Counted from the first letter of the stretch, positions 18,801-26,727 are shown. The stretch: 64,000 nt of DNA from an uncultured Bacteroidia bacterium (GCA_943789165.1 CALSTB010000001.1:335113-399112); one strand, 5' to 3'. Notes: generated from the letters alone by a model not told the origin. Translations and numbers: made by a program.

Positions 18801-19466
18801 ACTCTTACCTGAGTTAATCAATTTTCTATAATCTAGGTTTTTTGGCTTGTCCTTTTCGTCGTCATCAGGGATGTCTGCGCGTTGTGTTAAACGCTGAGAT
18901 TCCATAAAGTCTTCCAAACCGATTACCTTTTTATTCAGTTTTTCACCAGCTTGGTGGATGTACATATCGAGATAGGTTTCTTCCTCAAAATCGGCTGCAT
19001 ATGACGATTTACGATACAACATGCCATTCATGATTCGGTTGCTAAAGTTGAGGCTGCTTCCAAATACTTTTTTGTCGACTTCTTCGAACTTGAAGGCGTC
19101 TCGATAAAAATCTCGGTGATAGGTTGCAGTTCTATATAAACCGCCTGTTTCCTCCATATATTCTGTGCCAAACATATACGACAACCAAGTGGTTGCGTCG
19201 CTTTCAAGCGCAACGTAGTCGCAACTTTCTAAAGCCATAAAGAAAGAATCGCCAAGGTGAAAAGCCAGCTTGCTACTTACATGCATGGTGCCATATAAGT
19301 AACTGGGTTTTTCTGCACCGTTACCAGTTATTTCCCAAAGCAGACTAGGATATTTTTTTTTGGGGGCCTCTTGTGCTTTTACTGTATTCGTTGAAAGAAC
19401 ACATATGAGTAAGATTACAATAGATGAAAGGGTCAGTTTTAAAGTCGGTTTTATAAATTGGTTCAT
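15825..19466 (-). CDS. TraB/GumN-family protein with very long C-terminal extension
   Basis: 1213 residues with a signal peptide (cleavage after VKAQ near residue 31). The TraB/GumN (erythromycin esterase/Tiki-like) domain spans about residues 38-310, with the paired motifs YLYGTMHVS (about 57-65) and GIGAAHLAGEKG (about 282-293). Typical family members stop near 300 residues. Here some 900 residues follow: beta-rich segments with internal similarity to each other, then a HEAT-like helical stretch (about 850-950) and a charged, Ser/Tyr-rich C-terminus. Secreted or periplasmic; Tiki relatives are metalloproteases, but activity here is inferred. It lies upstream of a small membrane-protein gene. 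Confidence 0.82.
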   Translation of the reverse strand: MNQFIKPTLKLTLSSIVILLICVLSTNTVKAQEAPKKKYPSLLWEITGNGAEKPSYLYGTMHVSSKLAFHLGDSFFMALESCDYVALESDATTWLSYMFGTEYMEETGGLYRTATYHRDFYRDAFKFEEVDKKVFGSSLNFSNRIMNGMLYRKSSYAADFEEETYLDMYIHQAGEKLNKKVIGLEDFMESQRLTQRADIPDDDEKDKPKNLDYRKLINSGKSPREMLEDAYRSADLDMVDSLQRIMNPGENHQKYMLHIRNQNITDKMDSIIQSGKTLFSGIGAAHLAGEKGVIEMLRSLGYNVRPVTRNIGEYSKQYRDKLEKTYVEKELSTYKTSDDWIEVKLPGKLIEMPSNQYYKMYFYPDMSNGTNYSLIRLRYHGAMRNQTKEYMIKRIDSLLYENIPGKIEVQKSIERNGYPGFDIINKTKKSDYQRYLIFATPVEMIVFKVGGTLDYVKDNNNLEEIFSSFKINGTDHKWQRHESPYGFAIDLPGTPITDEKNTDMKHLFGNAVELFAINGDDFYSVKRASYHDQSYIEEDTFELSYIATQFQDELKHKELNRSFLQHKGMQALRTTCKDSLRFVHSLYMIDGPKYYQILAKTADSTWPAEFFNTFEKTAVSPIRPYSTFEDTTYFYTVKSNTKRSGYSAFDLREITSRIRNKENDRNYDGNSEYIYYGDMMNDEEVYLYFRQFSRYYYRPSYDSLWRGEKHFFTRKGLVIEDEVISKDSNTYSFVLTDTNSVRNIHVQYRVNGGILYGMRYVGEIGSESEFGKTFFESFQPQADTVVGLPFNQNKGDIFLEDLYGEDSLAKDYALQSMRMIRFDKKHTKQVIDIIDGFKHKDFGVKERVHLIEQLGYLKHRAVMPYLEEVYNRSVDTAQIQVAVLQALVNQKTKSSTKLFAKLLESETPLVSQSSVEYLTSSMSDSLIIYKELFPFLLKFTGYPEYKTGVYVLMAEMLDSGVLKPKDYKSYRKDLVREAKDGLKRVMAESHSESGYDESYSRYSYSSTSHSESMEAYNKLLIPFKNSKDVKEYFVRTKRLNSKPDLLNTSLQFVAAGIEVEDSIWGHFANQDKYLIKLYTSLKEIGKEDLIPDSCLTQEKVARGLLYRYVTIEDEDSVQFLKRVPASTKDTKGYIYIFKKKDKYNEAEWNYDYVGVLPLDSTIIPDQTDVRNTGNDYLDDEDLDEKMKYAVADLLYTERNRVKKKNQRYNYYGY

Positions 19467-19547
19467 TAGATAGGATATATGTGACTAATAGTTCGCAAAA
19501 TACAACGGAAACGTGTATTTGTATTAAACGGTTTTACGAACGATAAA

Positions 19548-20000
19548 TTATTCTGGATTCTTGGAATCTAGGAGAATGGTTACCGGTCCATCGTTGGTAA
19601 AGGTCACCTGCATATTGGCACCAAAAATGCCTGATTGTACGTTGGTTTCTAGATTTTCGTCCAGACTGGTTATAAAGTGTTTATACAGACTTTCCGCAGT
19701 CTCAGGTCTGGCGGCTCGCATGTACGAAGGGCGGTTTCCTTTTTTTGTTGAAGCGTGTAATGTGAACTGACTAATGACCAAAACTTCGGCATTTTGGTCG
19801 GTGATGGATTCGTTCATAACACCGTTTTTGTCGTTAAGAATCCGCATATTGATGATTTTTCGAACCAACCAATCCACGTCTTCTTGACTGTCTGCTTCTT
19901 CCACACCGAGTAAAATTAGCAGCCCATAAGTGATCTGTCCTGTTGTTTCTTGATTGACAACTACTGCTGCGTTTGCCACACGTTGGATGACGGCTCTCAT
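19548..20000 (-). CDS. dtd: D-aminoacyl-tRNA deacylase
   Basis: 150 residues, the standard length. It has the two family signatures: SQFTLHA near residues 78-84 and the cross-subunit element NDGPVTILLD near the C-terminus (Gly-Pro form variant of the GP motif). Dtd is a homodimer that hydrolyses D-amino acids (and glycine) mischarged onto tRNA. The start codon is 1 bp after the stop of the nitroreductase gene, so both are in one transcript. Confidence 0.95.
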   Translation of the reverse strand: MRAVIQRVANAAVVVNQETTGQITYGLLILLGVEEADSQEDVDWLVRKIINMRILNDKNGVMNESITDQNAEVLVISQFTLHASTKKGNRPSYMRAARPETAESLYKHFITSLDENLETNVQSGIFGANMQVTFTNDGPVTILLDSKNPE

Positions 20001-20001
20001 A

Positions 20002-20580
20002 TTATTTAGTTACCCATTTAATTTTCTCACCAATTGGCCTGCGCGTAGATTTTGGTTGAATCGCATCCTTTTTCAAACTACCCAGATACACAGTGCCAAG
20101 ACAAGTTTGATTGTCTTCTAAGTCTAAAAACTCCGCAAATTCTGGCAAATACACCAACATACCCGAACTCCAGTAACCGCCAATATTTGGATAACTAGAG
20201 GCAGTCAATAAGATGTTTTGAACGGAACAGGCAACGGCACTGATTTCTTCAACTTCTGGTAAATTGGGTTTGTCGCTGAGCTCCACAACAATCACGATAG
20301 CGTGTGAAACTTGTTTTGCACGTGCGGCATATCGCTGGTATTTGGCTTCGTTAAAGGCATCACCACTGTTCGACTTGTACAGTTCTGCAAGGGTAGCCAT
20401 AAGTTTGGTTAAGCCTTTCTCCTTAAAAATGATGTAGCGCCAAGGCTCGGTGTGGTAGTGGTTTGGCGCCCAATTCGCGTTCTCCATGATGTCATGAATG
20501 ATGGAATCGTCAATGATTTCACCCGAATATTGACTTGGATATATTGAGCGTCTATTTCGTATGAGTTGATGTACGTCCAT
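20002..20580 (-). CDS. Nitroreductase-family protein (FMN-dependent)
   Basis: 192 residues. The N-terminal RNRRSIYP (about 7-14) is the FMN-phosphate-binding start typical of the family; NANWAPNHYHTEPWRYI (about 34-50) and the Gly-rich GGYWSSG (about 133-139) complete the FMN-binding pattern. Closest in look to the small YdjA-like nitroreductases. Substrate unknown. It shares its upstream region with the divergent superoxide dismutase gene, which suggests but does not prove joint redox control. Confidence 0.87.
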   Translation of the reverse strand: MDVHQLIRNRRSIYPSQYSGEIIDDSIIHDIMENANWAPNHYHTEPWRYIIFKEKGLTKLMATLAELYKSNSGDAFNEAKYQRYAARAKQVSHAIVIVVELSDKPNLPEVEEISAVACSVQNILLTASSYPNIGGYWSSGMLVYLPEFAEFLDLEDNQTCLGTVYLGSLKKDAIQPKSTRRPIGEKIKWVTK

Positions 20581-20616
20581 TGATTTTATCTATTGAGCAA
20601 ACAATTTTACGACTTA

Positions 20617-20651
20617 TTGCGTATCAATAATGAACGATTTGGATAATTTTG
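20617..20651 (+). promoter_or_regulatory. Promoter of the superoxide dismutase gene
   Basis: A perfect TAATTTTG (-7) box is at 20644-20651, with a TTG at 20617-20619, 24 nt upstream (slightly longer than usual). The predicted start of transcription is about 20 nt before the ATG at 20676. Confidence 0.5.
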
Positions 20652-20675
20652 TCCAACAGTAAAAAACAAAAAATT

Positions 20676-21275
20676 ATGGCATTTCAATTACCAGCATTAC
20701 CGTATGCTACTGACGCACTTGAACCAAACATCGATACACGTACGATGGAAATCCACCATGGCAAGCACCATGCTGGGTATGTTGCAAAATTAAATGCAGC
20801 GGTTGAAGGCACAGAAATGGAAGGAAAGTCTTTAGAAGACTTATTAAAAAACCACAACGACAATGGCGCTGTGAGAAATAATGGAGGTGGTCACTATAAC
20901 CACAGTTTGTTTTGGAGTATCATGTCACCGAACGGTGGAGGTGCACCAAGCGGTGACTTAGCGGCAGCTATCGACTCTGATTTAGGAGGCTTAGACGCAT
21001 TTAAAACAGCATTTGCGAATGCTGCGGCAACACAATTTGGCTCAGGTTGGGCGTGGTTATGCGTTTGTGAAGGCAAGCTTTGTGTTTGCAGCACACCTAA
21101 CCAGGATAACCCAGTGATGGGCGCTGGTTGCGCAGGAACACCAATTTTGGGTATTGACGTATGGGAACATGCATACTACTTGAATTACCAAAACAGAAGA
21201 CCGGATTACATTGCTGCATTTTGGAATGTAGTGAACTGGGATGAAGTTGCGAAGCGTTACGGTGCAGCAAAATAA
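20676..21275 (+). CDS. Superoxide dismutase [Fe/Mn]
   Basis: 200 residues from the ATG at 20676; an in-frame TTG at 20649 lies inside the promoter box and is not a likely start. Metal ligands are visible as His in MEIHHGKHH (about 27), His in HYNHSLFW (about 79), Asp and His in [10 protein letters not shown] (about 163 and 167). It dismutates superoxide to oxygen and peroxide in the cytoplasm. Unusually for the family, the middle carries Cys residues in [13 protein letters not shown], a segment where relatives often have none. Metal preference (Fe or Mn) cannot be decided reliably. A strong terminator follows. Confidence 0.95.
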   Translation: MAFQLPALPYATDALEPNIDTRTMEIHHGKHHAGYVAKLNAAVEGTEMEGKSLEDLLKNHNDNGAVRNNGGGHYNHSLFWSIMSPNGGGAPSGDLAAAIDSDLGGLDAFKTAFANAAATQFGSGWAWLCVCEGKLCVCSTPNQDNPVMGAGCAGTPILGIDVWEHAYYLNYQNRRPDYIAAFWNVVNWDEVAKRYGAAK

Positions 21276-21294
21276 TCTTACATACAATCTTGTT

Positions 21295-21328
21295 AAAGTC
21301 CCGTGTCGTTTGGCATGGGACTTTTTTG
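21295..21328 (+). terminator. Rho-independent terminator of the superoxide dismutase gene
   Basis: Stem AAGTCCCGTG (21296-21305) pairs with CATGGGACTT (21314-21323) around an 8-nt loop and is followed by a run of T. Confidence 0.85.
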
Positions 21329-21338
21329 TTTATACTAA

Positions 21339-21372
21339 TTTGGGTAGCCGAGGCGTTATTTGATTACCCAAA
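21339..21372. promoter_or_regulatory. Inverted repeat upstream of the SUMF1-family gene
   Basis: TTTGGGTA at 21339-21346 and TACCCAAA at 21365-21372 are perfect 8-bp inverted arms with an 18-nt spacer, ending 9 bp before the ATG at 21382. It could be an operator or a leader hairpin. Confidence 0.4.
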
Positions 21373-21381
21373 ACAATTGCA

Positions 21382-22626
21382 ATGAAGTCACTCACCACCT
21401 GTATCCTTTCCCTTTTTATCAGTTCTTTCGTTTTTGCTCAGTCGAGTCAAATAGTGCTTAAAAGTGAATTGACCATCGACAAGCCGATAAAGAAAATGGA
21501 GGGTATGACTTGGATTCATCCGTTGCTTTCACAGAGCGTGAATCTTAAAAAGTTGAACGACACAATAGAATTGGAGATGCCAAAGGTGACCAGATTCTAC
21601 CCAGACATGGCGAAGTTGAAGGATGGAACCAAAGACGTTCATGGATTGCATTGGGTAAAGTATAATGAAATACCAACTACGGCAGACATCAGAGAGGTTG
21701 TACGACCTTATTTTATTAAGAATTTTGAAGTGACCAATGGGGAGTATAAGGAGTTTTTAAGTCATCAGACTGAAGAAAACAAAGCGTTGCTATATCCAGA
21801 CACGCTTGTTTGGATAACCGATTTTAAATATGCGTACAATGATCCATTGACCAAGATGTATTTCTATCATCCTAAATATGATATGTATCCAGTGGTTGGT
21901 ATAAATTATTATCAAGCGCAGGCGTATTGTTTGTGGTATCAAGAGAAGTTAAACGAAGAGTTAAAGCTAGAAGGGAAACGCATCATTGTGGACTTGCCTA
22001 ATCAATTTGAGTGGGCTTTTGCAAATGGAGATGTTTATTATGGAGGTACTCAAAGACGCCCGCCGTATCTCAGTGGCTTTTATGACACAGACTATCTAAC
22101 CAACTTGAATTTGATTCACGACACAACCCATCAAAATTTGATTAATCGAGCGATTCTTCCAGGATATGCCAACATGAATACCCAAAACTTTATGGATGAT
22201 GGATACCTATATACCAGTTCGATTGCACATAAAAAGCAGGTCTGGGGGCCTGTTACAGTTCATATGGATCAGGTGGCAGGCGTGTATTACATGAACACCA
22301 ATGTGAGTGAATGGTGTAAAGAGACGTATCAAGATAATTGGAAAGAATTATTTGCATGGAGACAAAATCAACTCAGATCGATGGGAACCAAAGAGTCGTT
22401 ACTTCTTGCAGACTTAGAATCGTATTACAATGATTTCAATGATACGATTTCAGGACAAATGGTTCGAGGAGGAAACTGGCTTTATGAGCACCATTCTTTT
22501 AGAAACGGACAAAACGTTGGTATGCACGACGCCAAGTTGTTTATCAATCCAAATAAAGGACACTCAACCGTAGGATTTAGATATGTCATTCGGTTCGAAG
22601 ACGTTGTAGAATCGGCTTCGAAGTAG
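21382..22626 (+). CDS. SUMF1/formylglycine-generating-enzyme-like secreted protein (GldJ-related fold)
   Basis: 414 residues with a signal peptide (MKSLTTCILSLFISSFVFAQ); no lipobox is seen. The SUMF1 (FGE-sulfatase) domain fills about residues 85-410: FFIKNFEVTNGEYKEFL-like entry (about 112-130), NVSEWCKE (about 310), RGGNW (about 360) and the terminal TVGFRY. In Bacteroidota this fold occurs in gliding/T9SS proteins GldJ and GldK as well as in nonheme-iron enzymes. The lack of a lipoprotein cysteine argues against GldJ itself. The gene is convergent with the YkvA-like gene, one base between stops. Confidence 0.8.
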   Translation: MKSLTTCILSLFISSFVFAQSSQIVLKSELTIDKPIKKMEGMTWIHPLLSQSVNLKKLNDTIELEMPKVTRFYPDMAKLKDGTKDVHGLHWVKYNEIPTTADIREVVRPYFIKNFEVTNGEYKEFLSHQTEENKALLYPDTLVWITDFKYAYNDPLTKMYFYHPKYDMYPVVGINYYQAQAYCLWYQEKLNEELKLEGKRIIVDLPNQFEWAFANGDVYYGGTQRRPPYLSGFYDTDYLTNLNLIHDTTHQNLINRAILPGYANMNTQNFMDDGYLYTSSIAHKKQVWGPVTVHMDQVAGVYYMNTNVSEWCKETYQDNWKELFAWRQNQLRSMGTKESLLLADLESYYNDFNDTISGQMVRGGNWLYEHHSFRNGQNVGMHDAKLFINPNKGHSTVGFRYVIRFEDVVESASK

Positions 22627-22627
22627 A

Positions 22628-23029
22628 TTATTGGTCGGCGGAGTTATTCGCCTCCCATAGCGTAAATGCTGTTAGTTCTGTTTGAATTTTCTTTATGGCA
22701 AAAGCAATTACAGTTGCGTCATCGATAAATCCCAAACCGACAATAAAATCCGGTAAAACATCAAAAGGATTTACAAAATAGACAATTGCCGCAACGACAT
22801 ACAAGAGGGTAGTCGGTGAAAAGTCTTTATATGCACCCGTTGTATACGCCTTTAGCATCCTAAAAAGCTTTTGCAAGTCATCAACAAAACCACTCAGCGC
22901 ATTGTCTTTGTCCTTTGCTTTTTTTACGCCTTTTTCTATCAAGCTCGTTAGTTTGCTTCCGTTCTCGATTATTTTTTGAGCACTCCGTTTTGCCTTTTCA
23001 AAACCCTTTGGTTGTGTGTTATCCGTCAT
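22628..23029 (-). CDS. YkvA-family (DUF1232) protein
   Basis: 133 residues. The DUF1232 core is about residues 65-115, with the recognisable YFVNPFDVLPDFIVGLGFIDD pattern split between a hydrophobic segment and a conserved Pro-Asp pair. The N-terminal half is charged and helical. The family is small, membrane-associated and without established function. Divergent from the 23113 gene across an 83-bp region. Confidence 0.85.
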   Translation of the reverse strand: MTDNTQPKGFEKAKRSAQKIIENGSKLTSLIEKGVKKAKDKDNALSGFVDDLQKLFRMLKAYTTGAYKDFSPTTLLYVVAAIVYFVNPFDVLPDFIVGLGFIDDATVIAFAIKKIQTELTAFTLWEANNSADQ

Positions 23030-23112
23030 AGGGGTAAATTGGGTAGAAATTTCTTAAATCACAAATTGTTTCAACCAATTCACCAAAACTTTCGTCATAG
23101 AAGAAAAGAATT

Positions 23113-23739
23113 ATGAAAAAGCTCATTTGTATCTGTGTGTGTTTTGTATCGGTTGGCGCGTTTGCCCAAAAGAAGACCACCATTAAAAGTGGTTGGATAA
23201 CAGAACCTGAATATTTTTTCTCAAAGTATGGAAGAGACATGAATGAAATGGACACTTTGGAAGTTTTACCATTGAACAAAGCCTGGCAGTTGTGTTGTCT
23301 TTCGCTGACACCCGAGTGTTCAAGAACTTGGTTGTTTGATGTTGGGATTTACCATGAAAAAACTCAAAACAAACAGACGGTTAAAGGTGGTGTCGGGGCT
23401 TATTTCCCAGCTTTAAACGCGATAAGCACATTCGATTATCATCGTACTATTCAGACAAGCGCTCAAGCGATTGGATTCAATTTTTTAGTCCAATTGCCTA
23501 AGGTCAGTATTCGGTCCACGACGATTGATTTTTACCCGATACGGGCTGGTTTTAACACAGGCCTGTACAAACCGAAAGACGAGGCTGCCCAACCTTATGT
23601 CGAACCAAAACTCGGTTTGGTGATGCCTTTTGGTCGAGGACATATTTATGCGTCATATAGGTTTATTGCTGGCAACAATGAAATGTATAATGCCACTAAA
23701 GGTTGGAACTTTGGATCAACAACGTTGCTAGGTTGGTAG
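23113..23739 (+). CDS. Exported beta-rich protein, function unknown
   Basis: 208 residues with a signal peptide (MKKLICICVCFVSVGAFAQ). The mature part has alternating beta strands (GLVMPFGRGHIYASYRFIAG) and a C-terminal aromatic residue run, consistent with a small outer-membrane barrel. Four cysteines cluster at about residues 57-70 (LCCLSLTPEC). No family recognised. Confidence 0.65.
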   Translation: MKKLICICVCFVSVGAFAQKKTTIKSGWITEPEYFFSKYGRDMNEMDTLEVLPLNKAWQLCCLSLTPECSRTWLFDVGIYHEKTQNKQTVKGGVGAYFPALNAISTFDYHRTIQTSAQAIGFNFLVQLPKVSIRSTTIDFYPIRAGFNTGLYKPKDEAAQPYVEPKLGLVMPFGRGHIYASYRFIAGNNEMYNATKGWNFGSTTLLGW

Positions 23740-23813
23740 AATGTATGCCATTGTTTTAGAATCAGTCACCAATTTAAGGGGCGTTTAGCGATTAGCGTTT
23801 GGCATTTGGCATA

Positions 23814-23828
23814 TCGGCCACAGGCCGA
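23814..23828. repeat. Palindromic unit TCGGCC-ACA-GGCCGA
   Basis: Perfect 6-bp arms with a 3-nt centre in the intergenic space between the 23113 gene and the AsmA-like gene. The same arms recur at 23926. Nothing else is recognisable in 23740-23940 apart from AT-rich runs such as TTTACATTTAAAATTTTAC. Confidence 0.55.
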
Positions 23829-23925
23829 CAAACGTCAGAATTCAAATTAAAGATATTGCAAAGTGGCTACCGTTTATAAGGCGAGCAGGATTCACTTTTA
23901 CATTTAAAATTTTACATTTTACATT

Positions 23926-23940
23926 TCGGCCGAAGGCCGA
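23926..23940. repeat. Palindromic unit TCGGCC-GAA-GGCCGA
   Basis: Second copy of the palindrome at 23814, with identical arms and a different centre. It directly abuts the stop codon of the minus-strand AsmA-like gene, where the hairpin could protect or terminate the transcript; there is no T run on the minus strand right after it. Confidence 0.55.
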
Positions 23941-26343
23941 CTACTCTTCCCACTGCACCTTTTTACGATCTTCTGTAGGTGATTTTTCTCGACGAATCTC
24001 TCGTTTGAGTTCTTTGAAGAATTCCTTTCGTTCTTCCTTCACCTCATTTTTGATTTTATCCTTTACAGCTTTGCGATCGTATTTGATCTTTAGGTCCTCT
24101 GGAGTTCCGACCATTAAGATATAAGCACTTAAACCACCGTCGCTGTTTTCTTCAAGCTGGCGTTCTTTTTTGCGTTTGACCCAACCAGACTTGTTTGCGA
24201 GCAGCTCTGTTACCCGTATCTTAAGTTGGTAATTCATGTAATTATCGAAGTTGTGCGTACCTGCAATCTCAAGGTTCATGGCACTGTTTTCAATTGCCAT
24301 GGACGGCAGGTAAATGGTTCTGTTTCGAATTTCAATGGTGTTCTTAAGTTCTTTAAACTTGACGTCTTGTAAATTCTCGAGTTCAACAAAACTTGACAAC
24401 GACTCCAAGGTAGAATAGTTTTTCAATCGACCATTTTCAATCAGCACATCTGCAAGCGCCACCACACTGTCTTCAATCACATTAAATTTACGATCGAAGT
24501 GCATATGCAGGTCAATAGTAGTGGTTAACTTTCCTTCTAATATGTCGGGTGTAAATTCGGTTTGACCAAAATTGTCGAAGTCTTTCAACAGCGCATCTAA
24601 GGCCACATTTTCGGATACAGAAGTGGAGTGAAGTTCAAACCTATCTTCGAAATCCAGAAGTTCTCCGTCAAGTTGGTTGGTGCCTTCCCAGGCGTCAAAC
24701 AGCAGGTTTCTAAAAACCATTCCTTTTTTGTCCCACCGCATGCGACCAGACAGGTTCTTGGCTTTAAAGTTCGACCATTTAAAGGCCAGAATGTCTACTT
24801 CTAAGTCACTGTCGATGTTATAATCTAAGCTGATTAACGCACTGGTGTCGGTTGATTCGGTTGTGTCACCCAAAACATCTAAGTTGATGTGGGTGCTTTT
24901 AAGTTTTCCCTTTATCTGCAGGCGTTTTTGGTCGACTAAGTACGTCTGCCAGTTTGAGATGTTTCCTTCAAAATCCACGTTATTGCTCCATAGTTCACCT
25001 GTAACCGACACTTTCGAGAGAACGTCCCCAATGACTCTTGTTTTTGCAGACAGGTTTTGCAGGAGATATTGATTTCCGATTTTGTAACTTACATCACGCA
25101 ACTCAATGTCGCCTTTCACAGTAGATCGAGTGAAATCAACTTGTTGTAAGCTGTCGTTGTAAGGCAAATTACCCTCGAGGTTAAACAACGATTTCCCTAT
25201 AAATTCTGCAGTCTTGTCCGAGCTAATGAGACCTTTAACATCGTTAAAATCAATAAGCCCTTTGAGTTTAAATTGGGTATTCGGTTTCATCAAGTCTTTC
25301 AATGTTAAAGTGCCAGACAGACTAGATTTCTTTAAATTTAATTCCGTTAGGTCGATGGCGAGATCCATTTTTTTGGAATCCGGATTTTTGAGTGTTCCAG
25401 TCAGATTTATTTTTTGACAATCTAGATCCAATTCTTTTGAAGATACGGACGCATCAGAAAACGCAAATGCGACGTCAATATTGGGCCATGCATTGTCTGT
25501 AAAGCGACCATTGACCGTTCCTTCGACATCAATTTGTCCAGAGCTTCTTAAATCACGAAGCGCATAAGCAACTTCATTTGGCAAAACCGAAATGACGCAC
25601 TGCACGTCGATGTTTTTCCCTGTGAAACTAAGATCAAGGTCGGGTTCTGAACCAACTAGCAAGACATCACCTTTAATGTCTAGCATCAAGTTGTCCATGC
25701 CTATTTGTCCTTTGTCTATGTGGTAAGCGTTTATTTTTTGGTCAATTTCTATGGCCAAATCCGCTCTTATTTTTTTTCCAATAACGTAGTCGATACCACC
25801 CAAGGTGAGGTGGTCGAATAAACCATCTCCTTTGGTTTTGAGCTTGAATTTGTCATCTTTAAACTTTCCAGAAAACACCAATGCGTCTGTTTCAAAGTTT
25901 AGACTTTGGTCCTGACTTTGATCCACGTAGATGCATCGGAAATTCTTCATGGACACGTGTTTCAAATCAATATCGAGTGCGGTGGGGTTGGCAGAAGTAT
26001 CTGGCTTAAATATGTCGTAATTCGTTGTGCCATTTTTGTCGGTGTGTAACCGAACTGCACCACCATAGAGTTCTATTTTGTCGATTTCATTCTTGCCATT
26101 TAACAAGGTTAAAGGATTGAATTTGACAACCACGCGCTGTGCCTGAAGTAGGTGTTGGTTGTATCGTAGGACAGACTCATTGATGCGGACATTGGTCAGC
26201 TCGAGGCTGAGATTAGGAAAAGTTTTGAGTCCGTTGAGGTTAACCGCGTATACTGTTGCCTGAACGTTCAGTTGTTCGTTTAGCTCCGAAATAAGCACCT
26301 TTCGTAGCAGCTTTCCACCCACATAATAGGACGCCAACACCAC
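23941..26343 (-). CDS. AsmA-like outer-membrane biogenesis protein
   Basis: At least 800 residues. The protein has long beta-strand repeats typical of AsmA/YhdP/TamB-like bridge proteins thought to carry lipids across the periplasm, and an AsmA C-terminal region at about residues 590-720 (LEGKLTTTIDLHMHFD, ALADVLIENGRLKNY). The tail is very basic (about 740-800). The conventional start is GTG at 26343, but this cuts the N-terminal membrane helix: the frame stays open to 26403, adding KTAKYLHKTLWWLLYITP, with a CTG at 26403 as the only plausible upstream initiator and no ATG. The real start is probably upstream. Confidence 0.82.
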   Translation of the reverse strand: MVLASYYVGGKLLRKVLISELNEQLNVQATVYAVNLNGLKTFPNLSLELTNVRINESVLRYNQHLLQAQRVVVKFNPLTLLNGKNEIDKIELYGGAVRLHTDKNGTTNYDIFKPDTSANPTALDIDLKHVSMKNFRCIYVDQSQDQSLNFETDALVFSGKFKDDKFKLKTKGDGLFDHLTLGGIDYVIGKKIRADLAIEIDQKINAYHIDKGQIGMDNLMLDIKGDVLLVGSEPDLDLSFTGKNIDVQCVISVLPNEVAYALRDLRSSGQIDVEGTVNGRFTDNAWPNIDVAFAFSDASVSSKELDLDCQKINLTGTLKNPDSKKMDLAIDLTELNLKKSSLSGTLTLKDLMKPNTQFKLKGLIDFNDVKGLISSDKTAEFIGKSLFNLEGNLPYNDSLQQVDFTRSTVKGDIELRDVSYKIGNQYLLQNLSAKTRVIGDVLSKVSVTGELWSNNVDFEGNISNWQTYLVDQKRLQIKGKLKSTHINLDVLGDTTESTDTSALISLDYNIDSDLEVDILAFKWSNFKAKNLSGRMRWDKKGMVFRNLLFDAWEGTNQLDGELLDFEDRFELHSTSVSENVALDALLKDFDNFGQTEFTPDILEGKLTTTIDLHMHFDRKFNVIEDSVVALADVLIENGRLKNYSTLESLSSFVELENLQDVKFKELKNTIEIRNRTIYLPSMAIENSAMNLEIAGTHNFDNYMNYQLKIRVTELLANKSGWVKRKKERQLEENSDGGLSAYILMVGTPEDLKIKYDRKAVKDKIKNEVKEERKEFFKELKREIRREKSPTEDRKKVQWEE

Positions 26344-26554
26344 TGGGGTTATGTAGAGTAACCACCAGAGTGTTTTGTGAAGGTATTTCGCTGTTTTTTT
26401 CAGGCTTAATGGGTGTTAAAAAGGTAACAGACAAAGATGCTAAATTGGTGGTTGTGTTTAGACAAAACGAATAAACATGCAACGGTGGTGTGTCTATAAT
26501 TTGTGTCAATGAATTTTTTTTTAAAAAAGTGCTGAAATAAGATTTTCGTAACAT

Positions 26555-26562
26555 TATATTTG
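26555..26562 (+). promoter_or_regulatory. -7 promoter box of tRNA-Val
   Basis: TATATTTG is a perfect TAnnTTTG box located 19 bp before the mature 5' end of the tRNA. No clear -33 TTG is seen at the usual distance. Confidence 0.5.
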
Positions 26563-26581
26563 CAGCCCTTTAAAAGAAGAA

Positions 26582-26656
26582 GGGCGATTAGCTCAGTTGG
26601 TTTAGAGCATCTGCCTTACAAGCAGAGGGTCGTAGGTTCGAATCCTACATCGCCCA
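26582..26656 (+). tRNA. tRNA-Val (anticodon TAC)
   Basis: Cloverleaf is complete: acceptor GGGCGAT pairs with ATCGCCC, D arm with TTAGCTCAGTTGG, anticodon loop CTTACAA giving anticodon UAC, T arm GTAGGTTCGAATCCTAC, discriminator A at 26656. CC follows in the DNA (CCA is not fully encoded). It marks the left edge of the accessory region. Confidence 0.97.
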
Positions 26657-26677
26657 CCCTGACTATAAAGTATTTAC

Positions 26678-26706
26678 AAGCCTTGCAGACATGCAGGGCT
26701 TTTTTA
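26678..26706 (+). terminator. Terminator of tRNA-Val
   Basis: AAGCCTTGCA (26678-26687) pairs, with one G-T wobble, with TGCAGGGCTT (26692-26701) around GACA and runs into a T tract. Confidence 0.8.
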
Positions 26707-26726
26707 TTTGCATACAATTTGCATAC
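26706..26726. repeat. Tandem 11-bp direct repeat next to tRNA-Val
   Basis: ATTTGCATACA at 26706-26716 is followed at once by ATTTGCATACT at 26717-26727. Short direct repeats beside a tRNA gene can be recombinase arm sites of an integrated element. No integrase gene and no second copy of the tRNA 3' end is seen in the window. Confidence 0.35.
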
Positions 26727-26727
26727 T

